64,000 nucleotides of DNA from Kribbella sp. CA-293567 (GCF_027627575.1 NZ_CP114065.1:3348001-3412000), one strand, 5' to 3'. Positions 8,367 through 16,984 are shown, numbered from the stretch's first letter. Made by a program: numbers and translations. Notes: a model not told the origin generated them from the letters alone.

Positions 8367-9104
8367 GTGCGTTTCTTCTCAGGTGCGGCCGGCGACGAGG
8401 CGATGGAGCTGGCGCTCGCTCATGCGTTGGTGAGCCGGGCCTCGACCGCGGACGTCAGCGAGGCGCTGCGGATCTACCGTCCGTCCGCGCCGGTGGTCGT
8501 CTTCGGGCGGCGGGACACCCGGCTGCCCGGATTCGGCGCCGCGGTGCAGGCAGCCCGGTCGGCCGGGTTCGAGCCGCTGGTCCGAGCGGTCGGCGGCCGG
8601 CCTGTTGCCTACACCCCGCAAGCCCTGGTGATCGACCACGTCAAGCACGAGCCGCTCGCTCCCGAGGGACTGGAGAGCAGGTTCCAGTACTTCGGTGACC
8701 TGTACGCCGCCCTGCTGCGGGAGGCCGGCATCGACGCGCGGGTCGGCGCCGTACCGGGCGAGTACTGTCCGGGCGCGCACAGCGTCAACGCTCGCGGGGT
8801 GGTGAAACTGGTGGGCACCGGCCAGCGGGTCGTTCGCAACGCGTGGCTGTTCAGCACGCTGGTCGTGGCGGGCGACGACGACGTGCTCCGCCCGTTGCTG
8901 ACGGAGATCTACGCGCTGCTCGAACTGCCCTTCGATCCGGCATCGGCCGGCTCACTGGCCGCGGAGGTGCCCGGCTTCGACCTGGACGGGTTCGAGCAAC
9001 GCGTCGTCGCGGCGTACGGCGTACTGGGCTCGCTCCAGCGGTCGGACCTGGACGAGGCGACGATGCGGTTGGCCGGCTCGCTAGTCGCGGATCACCGGGC
9101 CTGA
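8367..9104 (+). CDS. Lipoate-protein ligase A / BPL-LplA-LipB family protein
   Basis: 245 residues, GTG start. The family hallmarks are the substrate-loop RAVGGRPVAYTP (the RxxGG motif) and VVKLVGTGQRVVRNAWLFS with the Lys that activates the lipoyl or octanoyl group. These enzymes transfer lipoate or octanoate to lipoyl domains of 2-oxoacid dehydrogenases in the cytosol. The N-terminal domain is intact and the accessory C-terminal domain short. Its 3' end overlaps the convergent STAS gene by 24 bp. Ligase versus amidotransferase activity cannot be told. Confidence 0.84.
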   Translation: MRFFSGAAGDEAMELALAHALVSRASTADVSEALRIYRPSAPVVVFGRRDTRLPGFGAAVQAARSAGFEPLVRAVGGRPVAYTPQALVIDHVKHEPLAPEGLESRFQYFGDLYAALLREAGIDARVGAVPGEYCPGAHSVNARGVVKLVGTGQRVVRNAWLFSTLVVAGDDDVLRPLLTEIYALLELPFDPASAGSLAAEVPGFDLDGFEQRVVAAYGVLGSLQRSDLDEATMRLAGSLVADHRA

Positions 9105-9437
9105 GTGATCCGCAGGCACCTCGGGCAGGAGGTGCAGCAGCCGGTGCAGCATGGTCAGCTTGATCGTCGACTCGATCCGCGGGCGGAGGCGGGCCAGACT
9201 CAGCCTGCCGCCGCTCTCCTCGGTCAGTTTGTGCAGCCGGACCAGCGCGCCGAGGCCGGTCGAGTCGCAGAAGGCCAGGCCGGCCAGATCCAGCACCAGC
9301 GGTCGCCCGCCCCGCGCAAGCGGCTGGAGTACCGACTGGAACTCGGCGGTGGTGCCGAAGTCCAGTTCGCCGGAGATGCTGACCACGACATCGGCGCCGC
9401 GGTCCAGGACCTCGAACGTCAGCAGTTCCTCACTCAC
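9081..9437 (-). CDS. STAS-domain anti-sigma-factor antagonist
   Basis: 118 residues, a single STAS domain. The conserved loop LAFCDSTGLGALVRLH holds the Ser that a partner anti-sigma kinase would phosphorylate and that a PP2C phosphatase would release. It is the last gene of the minus-strand run rsbQ, RsbP-like phosphatase, GAF-ANTAR, STAS. Its start overlaps the GAF-ANTAR stop by 8 bp. In partner-switching, the dephosphorylated form frees a sigma factor from its anti-sigma factor. No RsbW-like kinase is visible in the window. Confidence 0.93.
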   Translation of the reverse strand: MSEELLTFEVLDRGADVVVSISGELDFGTTAEFQSVLQPLARGGRPLVLDLAGLAFCDSTGLGALVRLHKLTEESGGRLSLARLRPRIESTIKLTMLHRLLHLLPEVPADHSGPVIRD

Positions 9438-10188
9438 CGAACGAGCCTCGCAGCTTGCGGGTGTCGATCAACTCCTGGGCGACGTCCCGCAGCTTGACGT
9501 TGTGCTGCTGGGAGTAGCGCTTCAGGATCTCGAAGGCGCGCGGGTCGTCGATGTCGAACCGCTCCATCAGGATGCCCATCGCCTGACCGACCAGCTTGCG
9601 CGCGTCCACCGCCGCGGTCATCGTCTCGCCGTCGCGGGCCGAGGCGACCGCGACCGAGGCGTGCCGGGCGAGGATCTGGGCGATCGCCTCGTCGTCGACC
9701 GAGAACGCGTGCGGCTCGGTGTTGAACAGCGACAGCACCCCGATCAGCTCCGGGCCGGCCCACATCGGCACGTGCAGGGACGACCGCACCCGGTACTGCG
9801 TCAGCGCGGCCGCCCAGCCCGGCCAGCGGGTCTCGGCCTCGACGTCCGTGACGTGCACGGTGACCCCTTCGCTGAGCGCGGCCAGCAACGGCCCTTCCCC
9901 GAGCTCGGACTGCAACTGGTGGATCTCCACCACCAGGGGATCCGTGGCCGCGGCGACCTCGCGACGGCCGCTCACCGTCAGCGTGACACCGGCGTACGAG
10001 CAGGCCTCGGCCTGCAGGGCGAACTGGACCACGGCCTCGACCGTCTCGTTCATTCCCTCGGCGTCGTGCAGCTCGACCGCCAGGCGAGCGAACGCGTCCG
10101 CCCCGAACGGCTCCGGAGAGTTCGCCGGGGCCGGGGTGAGCGGTGGGTCGACCCTCCGGACTCCGGGAAGCTGAGCAGACTGTTCCAT
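9430..10188 (-). CDS. GAF-ANTAR signalling / RNA-binding antiterminator-type protein
   Basis: 252 residues. A GAF sensor spans about 35-180 (GEGPLLAALSEG, SSLHVPMW, GVLSLFN), and an ANTAR three-helix RNA-binding domain sits at about 190-245 (RKLVGQAMGILMERF, AFEILKRYSQQHNVKLRDVA). ANTAR proteins bind paired hairpins in nascent RNA to prevent termination. The ATG at 10188 was chosen because upstream in-frame sequence lacks family features, although its Shine-Dalgarno is weak. Its position between the phosphatase and the STAS gene makes it part of the stress-signalling set. Confidence 0.9.
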   Translation of the reverse strand: MEQSAQLPGVRRVDPPLTPAPANSPEPFGADAFARLAVELHDAEGMNETVEAVVQFALQAEACSYAGVTLTVSGRREVAAATDPLVVEIHQLQSELGEGPLLAALSEGVTVHVTDVEAETRWPGWAAALTQYRVRSSLHVPMWAGPELIGVLSLFNTEPHAFSVDDEAIAQILARHASVAVASARDGETMTAAVDARKLVGQAMGILMERFDIDDPRAFEILKRYSQQHNVKLRDVAQELIDTRKLRGSFGE

Positions 10189-10243
10189 GGGCCATATGAT
10201 GCCTGGCCACCGCCGCTGATCGGACCGGTGGGAGGTAAAGATT

Positions 10244-11440
10244 TCATACCCCGTCGCGTGAGCGACGGGGAGCGCCGAGGGCGAGCAGGGCCGTGTCGTC
10301 CGCGAGGCGCGGCCCGAACCCGGCGAGGACGCCGGACAGTGCCTCGACGAACGCGGTCGGTGACGTGCCGGCATGCTGAGAGGCCAGCGTTTGCAGGGCT
10401 TCCGGCCCGTAGAAGTCGTGCCGGCCGGCGACCCGGGCCTCGGTCAGCCCGTCGGTGTAGAGCAGCAGCTGGTCGCCCGGTTCGAGGGTGACGTCGGTGT
10501 GCGGGAACTGCGAGCCGGGCAGGATGCCGATCAGCGTGCCGTCGACGCTGTGCAGATACTCGCAGGCGCCGTCGGCGCGGACCAGCAGCGGCGGTGGATG
10601 ACCGCCCGACGCGAACCGGACGGCGATCCGTCCGGTGGCCGGGTCAGTACGCAGGGTGCCGAAGACAGCGGTGCAGTACCGCGGGTCGCCACCGGCGTAC
10701 CGCTCGTGCAGTACCGCGTTCAGCGTGCCCAGGGCGGCCGCCGGATCGTGCAACGCCGCGGCGCGCAGGGTGTAGCGGGCGACCGAGGTCACCGCGGCCG
10801 CGGCGGGCCCTTTGCCGCAGACGTCGCCGAGGAAGAACGCCCAGCGCTCGCTGTCGATGGAGAAGACGTCGTAGAAGTCGCCGCCGAGCTGATCGGGCGA
10901 GGCGGTGTGGTAGTACGCCGCGATCCTGACCCCGGGCACCTCCGGCATGGTTGCTGGCAGCAACGATTGCTGGAGGACGGCCAGCGCGTCCTGCAGCCGG
11001 GCCCGGTCCTCCTCGGCCTGCCGTCGCGCCTGCTCGGCGGCCTGTCGCTCCCGCAGCAGTTCCTCCTCGTAGGCGCGCCGGATCTGCGCGTCGAAGAGGG
11101 TGGTGCGGATCAGCCGGCCCCGGCCGTCGCCGTCGTACGAGACGGCCGAGGACACCAGTACGGGCATCCGCACGCCGCCGTCGCGCTTGAGCTCCAGCGC
11201 GACGCCGTTGACCTCGCCTTGCAGGCTGAGCAGGGGAGCGAGGTGGGTTTCGTGGTAGAGCTTGCCGCCGACGGTCAGCAGATCGGTGAACCGGAGCTGC
11301 CCGACCACTGCTTCGCGGGGCAGCCCGAGCCAGCCGAGCAAAGTGTCGTTGACCTTGACGATGATGCCGTCCAGCGAGGTCGAGAGATGTCCGCACGCGG
11401 CGGTCTCGTAGGCCTCCTCGGTGCTGTCCTGGATCGTCAT
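10244..11440 (-). CDS. RsbP-like PAS-PP2C (SpoIIE-type) phosphatase
   Basis: 398 residues. A PAS domain occupies about 18-125, then a Glu/Arg/Gln coiled coil at about 125-165, then a PPM/SpoIIE phosphatase domain with GGDFYDVFSI, FLGDVCGKGPAAA and ADDTALLAL, which carry the metal-binding Asp residues. This is the architecture of Bacillus RsbP, which dephosphorylates an RsbV-type STAS protein during energy stress. Its ATG overlaps the RsbQ stop by 4 bp (ATGA), matching the rsbQP pairing, and a STAS protein lies downstream as the obvious substrate. Confidence 0.9.
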   Translation of the reverse strand: MTIQDSTEEAYETAACGHLSTSLDGIIVKVNDTLLGWLGLPREAVVGQLRFTDLLTVGGKLYHETHLAPLLSLQGEVNGVALELKRDGGVRMPVLVSSAVSYDGDGRGRLIRTTLFDAQIRRAYEEELLRERQAAEQARRQAEEDRARLQDALAVLQQSLLPATMPEVPGVRIAAYYHTASPDQLGGDFYDVFSIDSERWAFFLGDVCGKGPAAAAVTSVARYTLRAAALHDPAAALGTLNAVLHERYAGGDPRYCTAVFGTLRTDPATGRIAVRFASGGHPPPLLVRADGACEYLHSVDGTLIGILPGSQFPHTDVTLEPGDQLLLYTDGLTEARVAGRHDFYGPEALQTLASQHAGTSPTAFVEALSGVLAGFGPRLADDTALLALGAPRRSRDGV

Positions 11441-12240
11441 CCCAGCTGGGCCAGGAAGCGCGTGATCGCCGCGTTGGTGGCCTCGGGCGCCGACAGGTGC
11501 GGGCAGTGGCCGATCGCGTCGAGGGTGACGAGGGTCGATCCTTCGACGGCCGCCTGGACGTAGGCGCCGACCTGGCGAGGCGCGATGACGTCCTCGGTCG
11601 ACTCGAGGATCAGAGTCGGTACCCCGACGGTGGCCAGGTCCGCGCGGGAGTCGGACAGGAACGTGGTGCGGGCGAAGACGCGGGCCATCGCCGGGTCGGT
11701 GGCGCAGAAGCTGCTGGTCAGCTCCTCGCCGAGCTCGGGGCGGTCCGGCGTACCCATGATGGCCGGGGCCATCGCGGCCGACCAGCCGAGGTAGTTCGAC
11801 TCCAGCGAGTCGAGCAGTTCGTCGATGTCCTCGCGGCTGAAGCCGCCGCGGTAGTCACCGTCGTCGACGTAGCAGGGAGAGGGCGCGACCATCACCAGCG
11901 CACCGATCCGGTCCGGCGCCTTCCGGGCGGCCAGCACCGCGATCATCGCGCTGACCGAGTGCCCGACGAGGACGGCTCCGGTCAGGTCGAGGGCGGCGCA
12001 GACCTCGGCCAGGTCGTCGGCGTACCCGTCGAGGGAGGCGTAGCGCGACTCGTCGAAGGCCGACAGCTCGGACCGGCCGGATCCGACGTAGTCGAACAGC
12101 ACCACCCGGTGGTCGTCGGCCAGCGCGGGGACGGTCAGCCGCCACATGTTCTGGTCGCACCCGAATCCGTGGGCCAGGACGACCGGGCGCCCGTCCGGGT
12201 TGCCGGTCACCACGACGTTGTTCCGGCGCAGGATGTCCAC
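11437..12240 (-). CDS. rsbQ: RsbQ-like alpha/beta hydrolase, partner of the PAS-PP2C phosphatase
   Basis: 267 residues, nearly colinear with Bacillus RsbQ: FGCDQNMW, DHRVVLFDYVGSGRS, DGYADDL, GHSVSAMI, APSPCYVDDGDY, and CATDPAMAR. The catalytic triad reads Ser95 (GHS), Asp217 (STEDVIAP) and His245 (GHCPHLS). RsbQ is required by RsbP and is thought to turn over a small hydrophobic ligand sensed by the PAS domain; the same fold includes strigolactone and karrikin receptors. It is the first gene of the operon and overlaps the phosphatase gene by 4 bp. Confidence 0.92.
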   Translation of the reverse strand: MDILRRNNVVVTGNPDGRPVVLAHGFGCDQNMWRLTVPALADDHRVVLFDYVGSGRSELSAFDESRYASLDGYADDLAEVCAALDLTGAVLVGHSVSAMIAVLAARKAPDRIGALVMVAPSPCYVDDGDYRGGFSREDIDELLDSLESNYLGWSAAMAPAIMGTPDRPELGEELTSSFCATDPAMARVFARTTFLSDSRADLATVGVPTLILESTEDVIAPRQVGAYVQAAVEGSTLVTLDAIGHCPHLSAPEATNAAITRFLAQLG

Positions 12241-12383
12241 GCCGTCATCTTGTCAGCAGCGGCTGGGCCGGGTTGCGGCGACACGGGTGGTGCATGCTGG
12301 TGCCGCCGGGACCTGGCATGGTGGATTGCCGGCTGGGTACCGGTCGCGGCGTGGGGCCGGGATCGACTGCGGAGAGGACCCGG

Positions 12384-12734
12384 GTGAGCGAGACCGAGAC
12401 GGGGACGGCGGAGCCGCCGGGCGAGATCGTGTTGTCGACAACAGGCGAGACCGTGACCGTGACAGTGGCGGGCACGATCGACGTACGGCTGGCGGTCGCC
12501 CTGCGCAAGGTCCTGCTGGAGGTGGCCAACCGGCGCCCGAAGACGCTGCGCGTGCACCTGCAGATCTCGGTCGACGGCGCCGAACTGGTGGCCCGGATCG
12601 TTCGCGAGACCCAGGCCCGGTTCCACTCGGCACGGCTGCGCTGCCTGGTCGCCACTCCGGACCCGGCCGTTCTCCGGCTGCTGGCCGGAGCCCGGATCTC
12701 CGCCGAACTGCAACCGGCCGCGGCGCCTGGCTGA
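12384..12734 (+). CDS. Small STAS-like protein lacking the DSTG phosphosite
   Basis: 116 residues, GTG start with GGAGAGG six bases upstream. After an acidic N-terminus, alternating strands and helices (IVLSTTGETVTVTVAG, DVRLAVALRKVLLEVA, RCLVATPDPAVLRLL) follow the STAS order, but no Asp-Ser-Thr-Gly loop is present. It is divergent from rsbQ across 143 bp that hold no other feature I can support. It may be a non-phosphorylated STAS relative tied to the neighbouring pathway; the assignment is structural inference. Confidence 0.6.
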   Translation: MSETETGTAEPPGEIVLSTTGETVTVTVAGTIDVRLAVALRKVLLEVANRRPKTLRVHLQISVDGAELVARIVRETQARFHSARLRCLVATPDPAVLRLLAGARISAELQPAAAPG

Positions 12735-12754
12735 GGCTGCGTGATCCGGTTAAG

Positions 12755-12773
12755 TTAGGGCAGGCTAACCTTG
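12755..12773 (+). promoter_or_regulatory. IdeR/DmdR-type iron box
   Basis: The 19 bases TTAGGGCAGGCTAACCTTG match the actinobacterial iron-regulator consensus TTAGGTTAGGCTAACCTAA at 15 positions. The box ends 5 bp before the ATG of an iron-siderophore binding lipoprotein, so a bound Fe(II)-repressor would block the promoter or the start of translation. Location and target function agree, which makes the call strong without an experiment. Confidence 0.85.
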
Positions 12774-12778
12774 ACGAC

Positions 12779-13756
12779 ATGCGACTTCTCTCAACTCGAA
12801 GCCTGGTTCGTTCGTCGGCGCTGGTGCTGGCCGCGGTAGTGACGTTGGCGGGGTGCGGCGGCGACGGCGGGACGGCGGACCCCGCGGCCGCGTTCGCCAA
12901 GGTGTCCACGAAGTTCGGCGAGATCTCGATCCCGGCCGAGCCGAAGCGGGTCGTGGCGCTGGGCTGGGGTGACGCGGAAACGGCGCTGGCGCTCGGAGTC
13001 GAGCCGGTCGGAGCCAGCGACTGGCTCGCGTTCGGCGGCGACGGCCTCGGGCCCTGGGCGACCGGCCGGTACCAGCAGGCGCCGGAGAAGATCGGCACGC
13101 TGGAGCCGGAGTTCGAGAAGATCGCCGCGCTGAAGCCCGACCTGATCCTGGACACCAAGTCCAGTGGCGACCAGACCCGGTACGACACGCTCAAGGGGAT
13201 CGCGCCGACGGTCGGCGTACCGGCCGGTGGCGACTCGTACAAGGTCTCGTGGGAGAAGCAGACCGAAATGGTGGCCGCCGCGCTCGGGCGGGTGGAGCAG
13301 GGCAGGCAGTTGATCGCGGCAACCAAGGAGAAGTTCGCGAAGACCGTCGCGGCGCATCCGGAGTTCGCCGGGAAGACGATCACGCTGGGCTCGCGGACCA
13401 GTGAGGGGTACGGCGCCTACGTGGGCGGCACCGGCCGGGTGGACTTCGTCCAGCGGCTGGGGTTCAGGAACAACCCGAAGGTCGAGGCCAAGGCGACCGA
13501 CGGATTCTCCGTCAAGGTCTCCCAGGAGCAGCTCGACCTGCTGGACGCCGACCTGACGGTGATGGCGCCGATCGGGGTCGACGCCTCGACCATCAGCGGC
13601 GACCCGTTGTTCAGGGCGGTGCCGTCGGTCAAGGCCGGCCGGGTGGTGGTCTTCACCGACAAGACGCTCAGCAGCGCGTTCGCCACCGACTCGATCCTGT
13701 CCATCGGCTACGCCCTCGACCAGGTGGTGCCGCTGTTCGCCGCGGCCCTGCGCTGA
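12779..13756 (+). CDS. Iron-siderophore ABC transporter substrate-binding lipoprotein
   Basis: 325 residues. A lipoprotein signal ends in LAGCGG (residues 1-27), so the protein is anchored outside the membrane. The mature part is a FecB/FepB-type binding protein: PKRVVALGWGDAETALALGVEPVG, EKIAALKPDLIL, and a C-terminal SILSIGYALDQVVP. It would deliver ferric siderophore to a permease that is not in this window. The ATG lies directly behind an IdeR box, so it should be induced by iron starvation. Confidence 0.9.
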   Translation: MRLLSTRSLVRSSALVLAAVVTLAGCGGDGGTADPAAAFAKVSTKFGEISIPAEPKRVVALGWGDAETALALGVEPVGASDWLAFGGDGLGPWATGRYQQAPEKIGTLEPEFEKIAALKPDLILDTKSSGDQTRYDTLKGIAPTVGVPAGGDSYKVSWEKQTEMVAAALGRVEQGRQLIAATKEKFAKTVAAHPEFAGKTITLGSRTSEGYGAYVGGTGRVDFVQRLGFRNNPKVEAKATDGFSVKVSQEQLDLLDADLTVMAPIGVDASTISGDPLFRAVPSVKAGRVVVFTDKTLSSAFATDSILSIGYALDQVVPLFAAALR

Positions 13757-13847
13757 CCGCGCGGCGACCTCGCGACGAGTTTGTTACCCAAGGAAAGTTA
13801 ATGCCCGCGCGATCTTGACACAGCGTCCGGCACCCTTCAGGGTTCCT

Positions 13848-13863
13848 ATATCGTATCCGATTT
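13848..13863. promoter_or_regulatory. Imperfect palindrome upstream of the GH27 gene (candidate operator)
   Basis: ATATCGTATCCGATTT is symmetrical at 12 of 16 positions and resembles the TATCGTATACGATA type of site used by some GntR-family repressors. It lies 55 bp before the alpha-galactosidase ATG; a TTGACA occurs at 13815-13820. No regulator gene is adjacent, so the binding factor is unknown. Confidence 0.35.
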
Positions 13864-13918
13864 GCCCGGTGATCCACCCGGGGATCGGACGCTGCACCAC
13901 GTAGAGAGGTCGCCGCTC

Positions 13919-16426
13919 ATGACCAGATCCCTTCGAACCAGGACAGCGATGCGAGGTGTGCTCGCGGCTGTCGTGATCGCCGCGCTCGGCTCCTTCGGCC
14001 TGTCCTCCTCGTCCTCCGCCATGCCGGCTCCGCCCAGGGCGCAGACCGCGACGGCCACCGCCGCGGCTGGTTCCGCGGCGGCGAGCGTCACCGCGACGCC
14101 GGACCCGCTCGCCCCCGCGGGTGAGGTCGCGCAGAAGCCCTACATGGGCTGGAGCAGTTACAGCATGCAGGTGTACGAGCCGACGCCCGGTGGCTGGATC
14201 ACCGCGGCGCAGCTCAAGGCCCAGTCGGACGCGATGCACCGCACGCTCCAGCCGTTCGGGTACGAGTACATCAACATCGACGCCGGCTGGAACGGCGGGC
14301 TGGACGCCTACGGCCGGCCGGTGCCCAGCAAAACCCTGTACCCCAAGGGCTTGCAGGACGTGATCGACCACATCCACGCCAACGGGCAGAAGGTCGGGCT
14401 GTACGGCATCCCGGGCATCTCGGACGAGACGCTGAAGGCCGACTACCCGGTCTTCGGCCACCCGGAGTGCAGCACCGGCGATCTGGCCGTGAAGCCGCAC
14501 CAGCCGGGTGACTACTGGGGCTTCGGGCACCGGATGGACATGACCAACCCGTGTTCGCAGAAGTACATCGACTCGATCGCGGACCTGTACGCCAGCTGGG
14601 GCGTCGACTTCCTCAAGTACGACAGCGTGACGCCCGGCTCGGGCAAGAACGACCTGTCGATGGACGCGCGGGACGAGGTCAAGGGCTGGTCGCAGGCGCT
14701 GGCCAGGCACAAGATCTGGTTCGAGCTGTCCTGGGCCCTCGACATCAAGTACGCCGACTACTGGAAGCAGTGGGCGAACGGCTGGCGGGTCGACTGGGAC
14801 GTCGAGTGCTACTGCCCCGGCGAGGCCCTGACGAACTGGCCGAGCATCTCGCGGCTCTTCCCCCGGGCGGCGGACTGGTGGCGCCACGCCGGGCCGGGCG
14901 GCTGGAACGACCTGGACTCGCTGCTGGTCGGCAACGGCAAGATGGACGGGCTGACCAAGGACGAGCGCCGGACCGCCGCCACCCTGTGGGCCGTCTCCGC
15001 GGCGCCGTTCTACCTCGGCAACGACCTGACCAAGCTCGACCCGTACGGCTTGGAGCTGCTGACCAACCGCGAGGTGATCGCGGTGAACCAGGCCGGGCGT
15101 CCCGCGCAGCCGGTCTCGACGAAGACCAACAAGCAGGTGTGGTACTCGCTCAACGCGGACAGCTCCTACACCGTCGCGCTGTTCAACCTCGGCGCCACCG
15201 AGGCCGACATCACCGTGAACTGGTCGGATCTCGGCCTGACCGGGCCGGCCGACGTGCGTGACCTGTGGGCGAAGAAGAACCTGGGCGAGTTCGGGTCGGC
15301 GTACACCGCGGCGACCGTGCCGCCGCACGGCACCCGGCTGTTCACCGTCAAGCCGGAGCGCAAGTCGACGGTCCGCGTCAACGACGACGATCTGCGCGTC
15401 TCCTACACCGGCGACTGGCAGCGCAACGGCAACCGTGAGGTCGCCGCGGTGTCGGAGCCGCTGAAGGTCACCGTGACGGACTCCGCCGCGGCCGGCAGGA
15501 AGGCGGCCGAGAAGGCCGCCGACGCGGGCGTCCGGACGGTGGACCTGAACAACGACGACTCGCAGATCGTCTACACCGGATCGTGGAGCCGCAGTACCGG
15601 GCGAGGCTACGGCGACCACCAGGACGACGTGCAGTTCACCGAGAAGAACGACGACGCGTTCTCGCTCACCTTCGTCGGCACCGGCGTCGACTACGTGACC
15701 GAGAAGCACGAGTCACAAGGCGATGTGGACATCTACATCGACGGTGAGTTCAAGCAGACCGTCAGCACCCACCAGGCCGAAGGGCGTGGGGCGCAGCAGG
15801 TCGTCTACAGCATCTCCGACCTGCCGAACGGAACGCACACGATCCGGGGCGTGAAGAAGTCGGGCGGTTACATGCTGCTCGACAAGCTGACCGTGCGTCA
15901 GGTCAGCCTGCTGAACCCCGACAGCGCGGGCTTCGACAAGAACCCGGCGGCCCAGGCCGACGTCAGCACCGAGATCGCCCGGGACCCGGGTGAGCTGGCC
16001 GGGATCACCAACGCCGGCAAGGCGCTGGTCGAGGGCACCGACTACACGGTCGACGGCAAGATCGTCACGATCAAGAAGCAGTACCTCGCGACCCGGCCGG
16101 TCGGCACGGTGGCGCTGGACATCAGCTTCCGGGGCGACTACCACGACGACGTCCACGCGACCACCGTCAACGGCGCCGCGGTCGAGTTCACCTTCAAGGG
16201 CACGGCGGTCGAGTGGCTGACGGCCCTGGGCCCCGACCAGGGTGAGGCCGACGTCTACCTCGACGGCAAGCTGGTCCGCCGGGTGAACCTGCACAACGAC
16301 ACCCGGGTCACGGCCCGCCCGGTGTTCGCGCAGAGCGGGATGAAGGACAACCCGCACACGCTGCGGATCGTGAAGGTCTCCGGCGAGGTCCTCCGCCACG
16401 ACACCGTCCGCTACACCCTCCGGTAG
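13919..16426 (+). CDS. Secreted GH27 alpha-galactosidase with C-terminal binding modules
   Basis: 835 residues; the ATG is preceded by GAGAGG. Signal peptide about 1-40, Ala/Thr linker to 65, GH27 barrel about 70-380 (PYMGWSSYSMQ, INIDAGWNGG, Asp235 nucleophile in DFLKYDS, GGWNDLDSLLVG) and an anti-parallel beta domain to about 480. Behind it come a jelly-roll-like module (about 535-655), an X2-type module (FDKNPAAQADVSTEIARDPG through IVTIKKQYL) and a second jelly-roll-like module to the end. It should release terminal alpha-galactose from plant or fungal polysaccharides outside the cell. A partial copy of the jelly-roll start lies at about residues 487-510. Confidence 0.9.
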   Translation: MTRSLRTRTAMRGVLAAVVIAALGSFGLSSSSSAMPAPPRAQTATATAAAGSAAASVTATPDPLAPAGEVAQKPYMGWSSYSMQVYEPTPGGWITAAQLKAQSDAMHRTLQPFGYEYINIDAGWNGGLDAYGRPVPSKTLYPKGLQDVIDHIHANGQKVGLYGIPGISDETLKADYPVFGHPECSTGDLAVKPHQPGDYWGFGHRMDMTNPCSQKYIDSIADLYASWGVDFLKYDSVTPGSGKNDLSMDARDEVKGWSQALARHKIWFELSWALDIKYADYWKQWANGWRVDWDVECYCPGEALTNWPSISRLFPRAADWWRHAGPGGWNDLDSLLVGNGKMDGLTKDERRTAATLWAVSAAPFYLGNDLTKLDPYGLELLTNREVIAVNQAGRPAQPVSTKTNKQVWYSLNADSSYTVALFNLGATEADITVNWSDLGLTGPADVRDLWAKKNLGEFGSAYTAATVPPHGTRLFTVKPERKSTVRVNDDDLRVSYTGDWQRNGNREVAAVSEPLKVTVTDSAAAGRKAAEKAADAGVRTVDLNNDDSQIVYTGSWSRSTGRGYGDHQDDVQFTEKNDDAFSLTFVGTGVDYVTEKHESQGDVDIYIDGEFKQTVSTHQAEGRGAQQVVYSISDLPNGTHTIRGVKKSGGYMLLDKLTVRQVSLLNPDSAGFDKNPAAQADVSTEIARDPGELAGITNAGKALVEGTDYTVDGKIVTIKKQYLATRPVGTVALDISFRGDYHDDVHATTVNGAAVEFTFKGTAVEWLTALGPDQGEADVYLDGKLVRRVNLHNDTRVTARPVFAQSGMKDNPHTLRIVKVSGEVLRHDTVRYTLR

Positions 16427-16441
16427 CAGCGGGCACGAGCG

Positions 16442-16474
16442 CGGGGCGGCTGATCACCTTGATCGGCCGCCCCG
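16442..16474. terminator. Bidirectional hairpin terminator
   Basis: A 14-bp stem (left arm from CGGGGCGGC through GATC, one T-G wobble) closes a 5-base ACCTT loop. It sits between the convergent GH27 and tspO genes, 16 bp after each stop. No long T-tract follows, as is common in high-GC actinobacteria. Confidence 0.75.
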
Positions 16475-16489
16475 TTCGTCGTACCGGCG

Positions 16490-16984
16490 TCAGCGGTTGA
16501 GGTACCAGATCGAGGCGTTGAGGGCGGTGGCGAAGCTGACCCAGGCCCAGTAGGGGAGCAGCAGCGCGGCGGCGACCGGGCGGACCTTGCGGAAGACCCA
16601 GACGGTCCAGGCGATGCCCAGCCAGAGGAGAACGATGTCGACCAGGGCGAGTCCGCGGAGGCCGGAGCCGAAGAAGAGCGGAGTCCAGAGGGCGTTCAGG
16701 ACCAGCTGTACGCCGTACGGGACGAGTTCGCGCGACCAGCCGACCTGCCGCCACACCAGCCAGCCGCTGACCGCGATCATGGCGTAGAGGACTGTCCAGA
16801 CCGGCCCGAACAGCCAGCTCGGCGGCGCCCAGGCGGGTTGCTCGAGCTGCCGGTAGGTATCGGTCGTTCCCTGTACGCCGACCGCGCCCACCACGGCGGC
16901 GACCGCCACGGCCGCCAGGAAACCGGCCAGGACGACATACCGGAGTACTGGCCGCTCCTGCGCCGCTGCATTCATGCTGTGCAT
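16490..16984 (-). CDS. tspO: TspO/MBR family membrane protein
   Basis: 164 residues with five hydrophobic segments. The Trp/Pro-rich loop and second helix QPAWAPPSWLFGPVWTVLYAM are diagnostic, and ALWTPLFFGSGLRGLALVDIVLLW and LLLPYWAWVSFATALN complete the fold. TspO proteins bind tetrapyrroles and related small molecules in the membrane and are linked to oxidative and redox stress. Starts at 16984 and 16975 are both possible; neither has a strong ribosome-binding site. Confidence 0.9.
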   Translation of the reverse strand: MHSMNAAAQERPVLRYVVLAGFLAAVAVAAVVGAVGVQGTTDTYRQLEQPAWAPPSWLFGPVWTVLYAMIAVSGWLVWRQVGWSRELVPYGVQLVLNALWTPLFFGSGLRGLALVDIVLLWLGIAWTVWVFRKVRPVAAALLLPYWAWVSFATALNASIWYLNR

